In this document: positions 8,340 through 17,054 of the stretch, in pieces | Layout of the letters: each line of letters starts with the position of its first letter | Numbering within the stretch: the stretch's first letter is position 1 | Source: Pseudomonas cremoricolorata DSM 17059 = NBRC 16634 | GTDB taxonomy: Bacteria; Pseudomonadota; Gammaproteobacteria; Pseudomonadales; Pseudomonadaceae | Reading direction: 5' to 3' | Assembly: GCF_000425745.1 (NCBI RefSeq) | Contig: NZ_KE384442.1 | Coordinates: 190,968-254,967 of the forward strand | DNA: 64,000 nucleotides | Translations under genes and position numbers: made by a program | The notes under the pieces: model-generated | Told to the model about the DNA's origin: nothing | Databases searched by the model: none | Seen by the model: the letters and a program-made list of their open reading frames with translations, nothing else

Positions 8340-9671
8340 TCAGTCGGTGGTGATGCGCGAATGTTTGCGGGTGTCTTTCATGGTCGCGTAGACCAGTAGC
8401 GAACAGGCGATGCAGGCGGTGACGTACCAGTAGTAGCCGGTTTCCATGCCTGCGCTCTTGAACCACAGGGCCACGTATTCAGCGGTGCCGCCGAATACCG
8501 AGACGGTCAGGGCGTAGGGCAGGCCGACGCCCAGGGCGCGGATTTCGGTGGGGAACAGTTCGGCTTTGACCACGGCGTTGATCGAGGTGTAGCCGCTGAC
8601 GATGATCAGCGCGGCCATGATCAGGAAGAACGCGCCCCACCAGGTCTGGATGGTGTGCAGGGTGGTGAGGATCGGCACGGTGAAGATCGTGCCCAGCACG
8701 CCGAAGGCGATCAGGATCGGGCGCCGGCCGATCTTGTCCGACAGGCCGCCGATCACCGGCTGCAGGCACATGAACAGGAACAGCGTGGCGGCCGAAATGG
8801 TGGTCGAGTCGCTGATGCTCATGCCCACCGTGTTCACCAGGTACTTCTGCATGTAGGTGGTGTAGGTGTAGAAGGCCAGGGTGCCGCCCATGGTCAGGCC
8901 GACCACGGTCAGCAGTTCCTTGGGATGGCGCAGCAGGGTGCGCATCAGGCTTTCCTTGGGCTTGTCGTTTTCTTTCTCTTTCTTGGTGAACGAGGCGGTT
9001 TCTTCCATGCCGCGGCGCAGGTACAGCGCCACCACTGCGCACAGCGCGCCGATCACGAACGGTACGCGCCAGCCCCAGGCGTAGAGCTCTTCGGTGGTCA
9101 GGGTGTTCTGCAGGATGATCAACACCGCCAAGGCGATGAGCTGGCCGGAAATCAGCGTCACGTACTGGAAGCTTGAGAAGAAGCCACGGCGCTCTTTGCT
9201 GGCCATTTCGCTGAGGTAGGTGGCCGAGGTGCCGTATTCACCGCCTACCGACAGGCCCTGCATCAGCCGCGCGACCACCAGCAGAATCGGCGCGGCGACG
9301 CCGATGGTTTCATAGCCGGGGGTCAGGGCGATGACCAGCGAGCCTGCGCACATCAGCAGCACCGAGGCCATCAGCGCGGCCTTGCGCCCCTTGCGGTCGG
9401 CGTACAGGCCCATCAGCCAGCCGCCGATCGGACGCATGAGGAAGCCCACGGCGAAGATCGCGGCGGTGTTGAGCAGTTGTGCGGTGGTGTCGCCGGCCGG
9501 GAAGAAGGCTTTGGCGAAGTACAGCGAGAATGCCGCGTAGACGTACCAGTCGTACCACTCGACCATGTTGCCGATCGAGCCACTGAAAATCGACTTGAGG
9601 CGGCTGGTGGTGCTGCGCTGCGCGGTCGGTGCGGCGGCCGCCCCGCTGGGCAGGGAAGTGCTGTTATCCAT
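8340..9671 (-). CDS. kgtP: MFS alpha-ketoglutarate/dicarboxylate:H+ symporter
   Basis: A 443-residue metabolite:H+ symporter of the major facilitator superfamily, of the KgtP/PcaT type, with about 12 membrane segments. Family marks are SIGNMVEWYDWYVYAAFSLYFAK in the first segment, the loop 2-3 motif GLYADRKGRKAA, VARLMQGLSVGGEYGTSATYL and the second-half GGLSDKIGRRP. The ATG at 9671 (MDNSTSLPSG) has AAGG nine bases upstream; an in-frame extension to 9734 would only add a low-complexity Thr/Arg tail. A sigma-54 promoter and a DctD-type activator gene next door suggest induction by the dicarboxylate it carries. Substrate is inferred from the family. Confidence 0.87.
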   Translation of the reverse strand: MDNSTSLPSGAAAAPTAQRSTTSRLKSIFSGSIGNMVEWYDWYVYAAFSLYFAKAFFPAGDTTAQLLNTAAIFAVGFLMRPIGGWLMGLYADRKGRKAALMASVLLMCAGSLVIALTPGYETIGVAAPILLVVARLMQGLSVGGEYGTSATYLSEMASKERRGFFSSFQYVTLISGQLIALAVLIILQNTLTTEELYAWGWRVPFVIGALCAVVALYLRRGMEETASFTKKEKENDKPKESLMRTLLRHPKELLTVVGLTMGGTLAFYTYTTYMQKYLVNTVGMSISDSTTISAATLFLFMCLQPVIGGLSDKIGRRPILIAFGVLGTIFTVPILTTLHTIQTWWGAFFLIMAALIIVSGYTSINAVVKAELFPTEIRALGVGLPYALTVSVFGGTAEYVALWFKSAGMETGYYWYVTACIACSLLVYATMKDTRKHSRITTD

Positions 9672-9758
9672 CAGGGGATACCTTCTCGTTGTTGTTGTGG
9701 TCTTGGCTTGCTCGTTCCTGGAAACGCGCCGCATCTGTGCGCGGCAGGCTCAGGCGAT

Positions 9759-9774
9759 TGCAGAAGCTGTGCCA
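9759..9774 (-). promoter_or_regulatory. Sigma-54 promoter of the permease gene
   Basis: On the minus strand the bases read TGGCACAGCTTCTGCA. This matches the -24/-12 consensus TGGCACG-N4-TTGCW at all but two positions, with the invariant GG and GC at the correct spacing. It lies 87 bases upstream of the permease ATG. The gene beyond it encodes a GAFTGA-type sigma-54 activator, which supports the call. Confidence 0.8.
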
Positions 9775-9827
9775 ATCGGGTGCAGGCTGATCCAGATGAG
9801 TGCACGCGGTGTGCCTGCAAGACCGCG

Positions 9828-9852
9828 CAAACGCCACTGGCGCCTGCGTTTG
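9828..9852. promoter_or_regulatory. Inverted repeat, candidate enhancer (UAS) for the sigma-54 promoter
   Basis: CAAACGC and GCGTTTG form an inverted repeat with an 11-base spacer. Its centre is about 66 bases upstream of the -24 element, or roughly -93 from the expected start of transcription. That is the usual place for binding of an NtrC/DctD-type activator. Only one such site is clear. Confidence 0.5.
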
Positions 9853-9976
9853 GGCGTACGGGCGAAGCGCCGCAGAAGGGGGGAAGCGCCCGCCACAGCG
9901 GATGCCTGAACTCGGATTGAGCGCAGCAATGAGCGGATTTCCGCCTATCGATTACCCAAGTCGAGCAAGAATCCGC

Positions 9977-11311
9977 CTATTCGCGCTCGATGAAATCTTC
10001 GCGAACCAGGCCATGGCGCTGCATTTTTTCATTGAGGGTGCGCCGCGGCAGTTGCAGGCTTTCCATTACCGCCTTGATTTCGCCGTGATGCTGGCGCAGC
10101 GCGGCGCGCAGGCATTGCGCCTCGAATGCCTCCATTTGCTCGCCCAACGAGCTACTTGCAGGCAAGGCCTGACTGGCGCCGGCATCGAGCCCCAGCACAT
10201 GGCGCTCGGCGGCGTTGGCCAGTTCGCGCACGTTGCCCGGCCAGTCGTGGGCCAGCAGGCGCGCCATGTGCGCACCGTCCAGCGGCGCTGCGTTGCGGCC
10301 CAGGCGTTCGGCGCAGTGGCGCGCGAAGTGCTCGAACAACAGCGGTATGTCTTCACGCCGCTCGCGCAGCGGTGCCAGGCGCAACTCGGCGACGTTCAGG
10401 CGATACGCCAGGTCTTCGCGAAAGCGCCCGGCGCGGGCTTCTTCGAGCAGGTCGGGCTTGGTCGCGGCGACGATGCGCAGGTCGACGGCGATGCTCTGGT
10501 TGGCGCCCAGGCGTTCCAGCTTCTGCTCCTGGATCACCCGCAACAGCTTGGCCTGCTGGGCCAGCGGCATGCTTTCGATCTCGTCGAGAAACACCGTGCC
10601 GCCGTTGGCGTACTCCAGTTTGCCGATGCGCTTGCCCTGGGCGCCGGTGAAGGCGCCGCTTTCATGGCCAAACAGCTCGGCTTCGAACAGCGCCTCGGGG
10701 ATGGCCGCGCAATTGAGCGCCACGAAGGGTTTGTCGGCGCGTGGGCCGAAATCATGCAGGCAGCGCGCAACGCGCTCCTTGCCGCTGCCGGTCTCGCCCC
10801 TGATCAGCACATTGACCGGCAGGCCGGCCAGTTCCAGCACCTGCCGGCGCAACTGCTGCAAACCCTGGGACATGCCCAGCAGCGTGGCTTCCAGGCGCGA
10901 TTTGAGGTCGGCCTGTTCGTGCAGGCGGCGGTTCTCCAGCACCAGCTGACGCTTTTCCAGCGCGCGGCGCAGGCTGCCCAGCAGGTGCTGCGGGGTGAAG
11001 GGTTTTTCCAGAAAGTCGTAGGCGCCGTTGCGCATGGCCTCGACCGCCATCGGCACGTCGCCATGCCCGGTCAGCAGAATCACCGGCAGGTCGGCGTCGT
11101 GCTGTTGCAGGCGTTCGAGCAGTTGCAGGCCGTCCATGCCGGGCATGCGCACGTCGCTGATGATCACCCCGGGAAAATGCGCCGGCAGCTGCGCCAGGCA
11201 GGCGTCGCCGCGCTCGAACAGCTGCACCTCGAAGCCCGACAGGCTGAGCCATTGTTCGACCGCGGCGCGGATGCTCGCTTCGTCGTCGACGACGATCACT
11301 GAATTCAACAT
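9977..11311 (-). CDS. dctD: Sigma-54-dependent response regulator (DctD/MifR type)
   Basis: A 444-residue NtrC-family response regulator. A receiver domain (residues about 3-120, with acidic pair DDE, phospho-site DVRMPGMDG and Lys in LEKPFTP) leads to an AAA+ domain with Walker A GETGSGKE, the sigma-54 contact loop GAFTGA and the DNA-shape features LFGHESGAF and FREDLAYRLNV. A Fis-type helix-turn-helix ends the protein. It overlaps the sensor kinase gene by 7 bases and is separated by about 300 bases from a permease gene that has a sigma-54 promoter. The natural reading is that it activates that permease in response to C4/C5-dicarboxylates, as DctBD or MifSR do. Confidence 0.92.
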   Translation of the reverse strand: MLNSVIVVDDEASIRAAVEQWLSLSGFEVQLFERGDACLAQLPAHFPGVIISDVRMPGMDGLQLLERLQQHDADLPVILLTGHGDVPMAVEAMRNGAYDFLEKPFTPQHLLGSLRRALEKRQLVLENRRLHEQADLKSRLEATLLGMSQGLQQLRRQVLELAGLPVNVLIRGETGSGKERVARCLHDFGPRADKPFVALNCAAIPEALFEAELFGHESGAFTGAQGKRIGKLEYANGGTVFLDEIESMPLAQQAKLLRVIQEQKLERLGANQSIAVDLRIVAATKPDLLEEARAGRFREDLAYRLNVAELRLAPLRERREDIPLLFEHFARHCAERLGRNAAPLDGAHMARLLAHDWPGNVRELANAAERHVLGLDAGASQALPASSSLGEQMEAFEAQCLRAALRQHHGEIKAVMESLQLPRRTLNEKMQRHGLVREDFIERE

Positions 11312-13062
11312 GCAGGCTCCACATCGCGGGGCAGGGACAGGGTGAAGCAGGCACCGCCGGCCAAGTTCTCGACGCGCAACTGGCCGCCGGCCTCGTGCAC
11401 GATGCCATAGGAAATCGCCAGGCCCAGGCCCAGCCCGTCGCCCACCGGTTTGGTGGTGAAGAAGGGGTCGAAGACCTTGCTCAGGTCGGCCTCGGCGATG
11501 CCACCACCGGAGTCGAGCACGCTCAACTGCCAGTCGCCGCCGGCCAGGGCGATGCGGATTTCCAGGCGTTTGAAGCGCTTGTCGGCCATGGCGTCGAGGG
11601 CATTGTGCAGCAGGTTGATCAGCACTTGCTCAAGGCGAATGGCATCGCCGCGCACCCAGGCCGGGCGCGCCAGGTACAGCGCCAGGTCAATCTGCTGGCT
11701 GCGCAGGCGGGTGTCGAGCAGCTGCAGGGCCTGGTCGACCACCCCGGCCAGGTCCAGGCGCTCGCGCAGCCCGCCTGGGCTGTTGCGGGCGAAGGTTTTC
11801 AGGTGGCTGGTCAGGGCGGCCATGCGCGTGAGCATCTGCTCGAGCGGCTCGAGGGCCTGGCGCGCCTGTTCGTAGCGGCCCTGGTCGAGCAGCAGGCGCA
11901 GGGTTTCCAGTTGCATGCGCTGGGTGGTCAGCGGCTGGTTGATCTCGTGGGCCAGCGCTGCCGACATCTGCCCAAGCGCGGCCAGCTTGGCCGATTGCAC
12001 CAGGCCCTCCTGGGCCATGCGCAGCTCGCGGGTGCGTTCCTCGACTTCGCGCTTGAGCGCGTCGCGGCTGCGCTGGCGCAGGCGGCCCAGGCGCAGGCGC
12101 TGGCTGACGAACAGCGCGGCGAACACCAGGCTCAGCCACACCGCTGCGGCGCCTAGGGCGGCGTTGCGGCCATCTTCGGCGACCTGCGGCTGGCGCAGCA
12201 GGTGCAAGGTCCAGCCTTCGCTGGGCAGTGGCAGGCTTTCCCACAGGTACTCGCGCAGCCCTTGCGGACCCTCGACGCGGCTCAGTCGGCTGTTGTCGCC
12301 GAAACGGCTGAGCACCTGATGCTGCAACGGCACCAGCGGTTGTTTGTCGTACTGCCGGGTTTCGGCCAGCACCGCGCGGTCTTCGCGGTTGAGCGAGCGC
12401 AGTTCGCGGTAGCGCCAGCCGTCCTGGTTGGCGATGAAGATGATGCCGCGGGCATCGCTGACCAGCACCACGTCGTTGCCCTGGCGCCATTCGCGCTCAA
12501 GCTCGGGGAACTCCAGCTTGACCACCATGGCGCCGAGGAAGCGATCGGCTTCGTCGTTGACCGAGCTTGCAAGGAAGTAGCCGGGCACGCCGCTGGTCAC
12601 CCCGACCGCGAAGAAGCGCCCGCTGCCCTCGCTGCGCGCCTGCTTGAAGTAGGGGCGAAAGCCATAGTTGGAGCCGACATAGGTGGTCGGCAGCCGCCAG
12701 TTGCTGGCCGCCACCGCCAGGCCGCTGTGGTCGAGCAGTTCCAGGGTCGAGGAGTTGGCGGCGCCGTTGATCCGCTCGAGCTTGCGGTTCAGCGCGTCCT
12801 GCACGATGGGTGACACCGGCCCGCGCAGGGCGGCGATCAGTTCCGGGTCCAGCGCCAGTACCGCGGGCAGGGCGCGGTAGCGGTCGATCAGGGTGTGCAG
12901 CGAATTGGCGTACAGGCTCAGTTGCTCACTGGCCCGCCGGGCATCGGCCTGCAGCGCTTCGCGCTTGGCCTGGTGCATGGCCCAGCCGGCACTGAGCACG
13001 GTGCCGGTTACGATCAGCAGAATCATCAGCCCCAGACGCAGGGCGCGATAGGACGGTGGCAT
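11305..13062 (-). CDS. dctB: Membrane sensor histidine kinase (DctB type)
   Basis: A 585-residue sensor kinase. A first membrane segment (LGLMILLIVTGTVLSAGWAM) and a second near LGAAAVWLSLVFAALFVS bracket a periplasmic double-Cache-like sensor (FRPYFKQA..GSGRFFAVGVTSGVPGYFLASSV). The cytoplasmic part has a coiled linker, the phospho-acceptor motif ALAHEINQPL, and ATPase boxes (NLLHNALDAM, DSGGGI, FDPFFTTK, GLGLGLAIS). The Cache layout resembles DctB, which reads C4-dicarboxylates. Start: a GTG at 13125 would add 21 residues but falls inside a strong hairpin; the ATG at 13062 has a GGAAC about 9 bases upstream and gives a normal N-terminus. Confidence 0.9.
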   Translation of the reverse strand: MPPSYRALRLGLMILLIVTGTVLSAGWAMHQAKREALQADARRASEQLSLYANSLHTLIDRYRALPAVLALDPELIAALRGPVSPIVQDALNRKLERINGAANSSTLELLDHSGLAVAASNWRLPTTYVGSNYGFRPYFKQARSEGSGRFFAVGVTSGVPGYFLASSVNDEADRFLGAMVVKLEFPELEREWRQGNDVVLVSDARGIIFIANQDGWRYRELRSLNREDRAVLAETRQYDKQPLVPLQHQVLSRFGDNSRLSRVEGPQGLREYLWESLPLPSEGWTLHLLRQPQVAEDGRNAALGAAAVWLSLVFAALFVSQRLRLGRLRQRSRDALKREVEERTRELRMAQEGLVQSAKLAALGQMSAALAHEINQPLTTQRMQLETLRLLLDQGRYEQARQALEPLEQMLTRMAALTSHLKTFARNSPGGLRERLDLAGVVDQALQLLDTRLRSQQIDLALYLARPAWVRGDAIRLEQVLINLLHNALDAMADKRFKRLEIRIALAGGDWQLSVLDSGGGIAEADLSKVFDPFFTTKPVGDGLGLGLAISYGIVHEAGGQLRVENLAGGACFTLSLPRDVEPAC

Positions 13063-13105
13063 GGGCTGTTCCGCGTGCAATAAGGCCAAGGGGTGGAGCA
13101 GGGCG

Positions 13106-13141
13106 CGGCGCTCGGGGCGGGTCACAAGCCGCCGAGCGCCG
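13106..13141 (-). terminator. Hairpin between bglX and the two-component operon
   Basis: CGGCGCTCGG and CCGAGCGCCG form a 10-bp perfect stem with a 16-base loop, just after the bglX stop. There is no T-run on the minus strand, so it may slow transcription or protect an mRNA end rather than act as an intrinsic terminator. Confidence 0.45.
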
Positions 13142-13155
13142 GGTCAACGCATGCT

Positions 13156-15444
13156 TCAGCGCAACTCGAAGTGCTGCTGTTGCACGTGCTGCGAATCCAG
13201 CCCGACCTGCACGTTGAACTGCCCAGGCTCGGCCACCTGTTGCAACTGCGCGTTGAAGAATTTCAGCTCGTTCTCGCTGATGGTGAAGGTCAGCTCGCGG
13301 GTTTCGCCGGCCTTGAGCAGCACTTTTTGGAAGCCCTTGAGTTCCTTGACCGGACGGCTCATCGAGGCGGTGACGTCCTGTACGTACAGCTGTGCCACGG
13401 TTTCGCCGTCGCGCTCGCCGGTATTGCGTACGGTGACCTTGGCCTGCAGGCTCTGCCCGCGTTGCAGGTGGTCGGCAGACAAGGTCAGGTCGGACAGGCT
13501 GAAGCTGCTGTAGCTCAGGCCGTAGCCGAAGGGGTACAGCGGGCCGTTGGGCTCTTCGAAATACTGCGAGGTGTAGTTGCCGGGCTCGCCAGGGGTGGCC
13601 GGGCGACCGATGCTGGGCCGGTTGTAGTACATGGGAATCTGCCCGACCGAACGCGGGAAGGTGATCGGCAGCTTGCCGGACGGGTTGTAGTCACCGAACA
13701 GCACGTCGGCGATGGCGTTGCCGCCCTCGGTGCCGCTGAACCAGGTTTCCAGGATCGCATCGGCCTGTTCGCGCTCCCAGGTGATCGACAGTGGCCGGCC
13801 GTTCATCAATACCAGCACCAGCGGCTTGCCGGTGTCTTTAAGGGCCTTGATCAGGGCTTTCTGGCTGGCCGGGATGTCGAGGCTGGTGCGGCTCGCCGAC
13901 TCATGGGACATGCCCTTGGATTCGCCGACCACGGCCACCACCACATCGGCCTGGGCCGCGGCCTTGAGCGCTTCGTCGATCATCACAGCCGGCGGGCGCG
14001 GGTCGAGGACAATCTTGTCGTCCTTGGCGTTGAAGAAATTCAGATACTCGAGAATCGCGTTGTCGCGGGTGAAATCGGCGCCCTTGGCATACAGCAGCTT
14101 GCCCTTGCCCTCCAGGGCATGCTCCAGGCCTTCACGCACGCTGACGGCATGCTCGGGGCGGCCATCGGCGGCCCAACTGCCCATGATGTCCAGCGGCGCA
14201 TCGGCCAACGGCCCGACCAGCGCCACCGTGGCGGACTTGCGCAGCGGCAGGGTGTTGTCGCGGTTCTCCAGCAGCACCAGGCTGCGCCGCGCAACGTCAC
14301 GGGCGGCGGCGCGGTGCAGGCGGGTTTCGGCGTAGTAGTCCTGCAGGTCGTCCTCAGCCTTGCCGATGCGCAGGTACGGGTCTTTGAACAGGCCCATGTC
14401 GTACTTGGCGCCCAGCACCTCGCGCACGGCGCGGTCGAGTTCGGCCTGGGACACTTCGCCGGCTTTCAGCAGGCCGGGCAGCTCTTCGCCGTACAGCGAG
14501 TCGTTCATGCTCATGTCGATACCGGCCTTGATCGCCAGCTTGGCGGCCTCACGGCCATCGCGGGCGACGCCGTGGCGGATCAGTTCCTTGATCGCGCCGT
14601 GGTCGCTGATGGTCACGCCCTTGAAGCCCCATTGCTGGCGCAGCAGGTCGTTCATCAGCCAGGTGTTGGCGGTGGCCGGCACGCCGTTGATCGAGTTGAG
14701 CGCCACCATCACCCCGCCGGCGCCAGCGTCGAGGCCGGCGCGATACGGCGGCAGGTAGTCGTTGTACATTTTCGGCAGGCTCATATCGACCACGTTGTAG
14801 TCGCGCCCGCCTTCGACTGCGCCATACAGGGCGAAGTGCTTGACGATGGCCATGACGCTGTCGTGCTCGGCCGGGCTCTTGCCTTGCAGACCACGCACCA
14901 TCACCTCGGCGATGCGCGAGGTCAGGTAGGTGTCTTCACCGAAGCCTTCGCTGGTACGCCCCCAGCGCGGATCACGGGCGATATCGACCATCGGCGCGAA
15001 GGTCATGTCCACCGAGTCGGCCGCCGCTTCGATGGCCGAGGTGCGCCCAACCGTGGTGATCGCGTCCATGTCCCAGCTCGACGCCAGGCCCAGGCTGATG
15101 GGGAAGATGGTGCGCTCGCCGTGCACGGTGTCGTAGGCGAAGAACATTGGAATCTTCAGGCGGCTGCGCATCGCCGCCTCCTGCATGGGGCGGTTTTCCG
15201 GCGCGGTACGCGAATTGAAGGTGCCGCCGATGCGGCCTGCGGCGATTTCCTCGCGAATCTTCTCGGCGGGCATCTCGGGGCTGATGCTGATCAGGCGCAA
15301 CTGGCCGATTTTTTCCGCCTGGCTCATCTGCCCGAGCAGATGATCAATGAATGCCTGTTTGTCTTGCAGTGGCGGTGCGACGGTGGCGGCCAGGGCCGCC
15401 TGACTGACGAGGCCCAGGGCCAGACCCAGCAAAGACACTTTCAT
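13156..15444 (-). CDS. bglX: Periplasmic beta-glucosidase, glycoside hydrolase family 3
   Basis: Glycoside hydrolase that releases glucose from beta-glucosides in the periplasm; 762 residues, the normal size for BglX. A signal peptide (MKVSLLGLALGLVSQAALAA) is followed by the GH3 barrel with YDTVHGERTIFPISLGLASSWD, KHFALYGAVEGGRDYN and the nucleophile region GVTISDHGAI. Then come the second alpha/beta domain and a C-terminal fibronectin-III-like domain (FGYGLSYSSF). I start at the ATG at 15444 (MKVSLLG). An ATG four codons earlier is equally in frame, but the inner one has GGAA at proper distance and gives a clean signal peptide. Confidence 0.93.
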   Translation of the reverse strand: MKVSLLGLALGLVSQAALAATVAPPLQDKQAFIDHLLGQMSQAEKIGQLRLISISPEMPAEKIREEIAAGRIGGTFNSRTAPENRPMQEAAMRSRLKIPMFFAYDTVHGERTIFPISLGLASSWDMDAITTVGRTSAIEAAADSVDMTFAPMVDIARDPRWGRTSEGFGEDTYLTSRIAEVMVRGLQGKSPAEHDSVMAIVKHFALYGAVEGGRDYNVVDMSLPKMYNDYLPPYRAGLDAGAGGVMVALNSINGVPATANTWLMNDLLRQQWGFKGVTISDHGAIKELIRHGVARDGREAAKLAIKAGIDMSMNDSLYGEELPGLLKAGEVSQAELDRAVREVLGAKYDMGLFKDPYLRIGKAEDDLQDYYAETRLHRAAARDVARRSLVLLENRDNTLPLRKSATVALVGPLADAPLDIMGSWAADGRPEHAVSVREGLEHALEGKGKLLYAKGADFTRDNAILEYLNFFNAKDDKIVLDPRPPAVMIDEALKAAAQADVVVAVVGESKGMSHESASRTSLDIPASQKALIKALKDTGKPLVLVLMNGRPLSITWEREQADAILETWFSGTEGGNAIADVLFGDYNPSGKLPITFPRSVGQIPMYYNRPSIGRPATPGEPGNYTSQYFEEPNGPLYPFGYGLSYSSFSLSDLTLSADHLQRGQSLQAKVTVRNTGERDGETVAQLYVQDVTASMSRPVKELKGFQKVLLKAGETRELTFTISENELKFFNAQLQQVAEPGQFNVQVGLDSQHVQQQHFELR

Positions 15445-15828
15445 GCGCGATTCCATCGTAGAAGCGCTGGCCGTATCAGGGTGATACGCGCGAGCAAGGT
15501 TTTCAGGCGGCTATTGTTTTACGTTCGCCGGACCGGACGGTGCCGATCTGCCCGCGGTCCAGCGGCGGATTATGCCTGAATATGGCGACGGCTCCAGACC
15601 CGCGATGGGCAGTACAACGATCAAGAATGTAGCGCTAAGCATGTAGCTACCAGAACGTAGCCCAGATCACAGGCATGACCCTGCCCAACGGATACGAGCG
15701 ACGTCCGCTCGCCATGCCAGGGCCACGGGTGCTGGACTGACCGCGAGCCCTTCGCGGCAGCGGCGCGGCCACGTAGAATGGCCGCCATTGCGCGCTGCGC
15801 TCCCGCCATTTCGAGGCACCTGCTGTCC
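15445..15828. other. Intergenic region between bglX and the methyltransferase gene
   Basis: About 380 bases between two divergent genes. TAGAAT at 15774-15779 is a possible -10 for the methyltransferase, but no good -35 goes with it. I see no gene, repeat or RNA here. Confidence 0.4.
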
Positions 15829-17049
15829 ATGTCCGCTACGCCGTCCGCTTCCCCCGACGCCCTTACCGAGTTCTTCACCCTGCTGCAACAGGCGCTTGCC
15901 AGTGGCAGCCTGAGCAAACTGGTGCTGGCCCGCCCTGTGGGCGCCGACCCGACCTTGCAACGCATCATCGGCAAACCGGTGCAGGTCAAAGGTCAGGCGT
16001 GTCTGTCGCTGGTCTACCGCCACCAGACCCGCGACATCACCCGCAACCTGCCACTGGAACAGGTGCCGGCCCTGATTGGCGAACTGCTGCCGGGCAGCTT
16101 TCGCAATGCCCACCTGTTCGACGGCGAGGGCGAGGTGCAGCTGACTTTCAGCAAGAAGGGCAAGCCGATGCTGCAGCGCCACGGCGCCCAGGCGCCGCTC
16201 AAGGCCGTGGCCAGCAGTGGCCATGACCGCGAGAAAAAGCGCTACCTGGAATTGTCTCGGCCGTTTCTGCGCGACCTCGGCGTCACCGATGCCCAAGGCG
16301 CGCTGATTCCGTCGATGTCGCGCAAGTGGAAGCAGATCAACAAGTTCATCGAAGTCTTCGACCATGCCCTGGGCAGCGCACCCTTGCCTGCCGAACAGCC
16401 GCTACGGGTGGCCGACTTCGGCTCGGGCAAGGGCTACCTGACCTTCGCCATGCACGACTACCTGCGCAATAGCCTGGGCCGGGCCGCCGAGGTCACCGGG
16501 GTCGAGCTGCGTGCCGAACTGGTCGAGCTGTGCAACGCTGCTGCGGCGCGCCTCGAGCACCCGGGCCTGGATTTTCAGTGCGGAGACGTGCGCAGCGTGG
16601 TACCGGCGGCGATCGAGGTGATGATCGCCCTGCATGCCTGCGACATCGCCACCGATTATGCGATTCACACCGGCATTCGCTGCAACGCGGCGATCATCAT
16701 GTGCTCGCCGTGCTGCCACAAACAGATCCGTCCGCAACTGCGCAGCCCGGATGTGCTGCAACCGATGCTGCATTACGGCCTGCACCTGGGCCAGCAGGCG
16801 GAAATGCTCACCGACAGCCTGCGCGCGCTGTACCTGGAAGCCTGTGGCTACGAGACCAAGGTGTTCGAGTTCATCTCGCTGGAACACACCAACAAGAACA
16901 AGATGATTCTGGCGGTCAAACGCCGCCAGCCCCAGGACAACACCGCGCTGCTGGCGCGCATCGCCGAGCTGAAGGCGTTCTACGGGGTCAGCGAGCACTG
17001 CCTGGAAACCCTGCTGCGCGCCGACGGCCTGCTGGCCGCGGCGCAGTAG
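15829..17049 (+). CDS. Class I SAM-dependent methyltransferase (Methyltransf_32-like)
   Basis: A 406-residue methyltransferase with unknown substrate. The SAM-binding glycine motif VADFGSGKGYLTFAMHDYL lies near residue 190, followed by acidic motif GVELRAELVELCN and the post-motif FQCGDVR. A cysteine-rich motif CSPCCHKQIRPQL follows a predicted strand, as in the PF13679-type family where similar sequences occur. The N-terminal about 170 residues look like a separate alpha/beta domain (KGQACLSLVYRHQTRDITRNL). The ATG at 15829 is preferred over one at 15778 because the added stretch is not protein-like. No neighbour hints at its target. Confidence 0.75.
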   Translation: MSATPSASPDALTEFFTLLQQALASGSLSKLVLARPVGADPTLQRIIGKPVQVKGQACLSLVYRHQTRDITRNLPLEQVPALIGELLPGSFRNAHLFDGEGEVQLTFSKKGKPMLQRHGAQAPLKAVASSGHDREKKRYLELSRPFLRDLGVTDAQGALIPSMSRKWKQINKFIEVFDHALGSAPLPAEQPLRVADFGSGKGYLTFAMHDYLRNSLGRAAEVTGVELRAELVELCNAAAARLEHPGLDFQCGDVRSVVPAAIEVMIALHACDIATDYAIHTGIRCNAAIIMCSPCCHKQIRPQLRSPDVLQPMLHYGLHLGQQAEMLTDSLRALYLEACGYETKVFEFISLEHTNKNKMILAVKRRQPQDNTALLARIAELKAFYGVSEHCLETLLRADGLLAAAQ

Positions 17050-17054
17050 TCGTC

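Noticed and set aside
13093..15579. Very long open frame opposite bglX
   Set aside because: Antisense to a clear GH3 enzyme; its reading is glycine-, histidine- and glutamine-rich, the usual shadow of GC-rich coding DNA.
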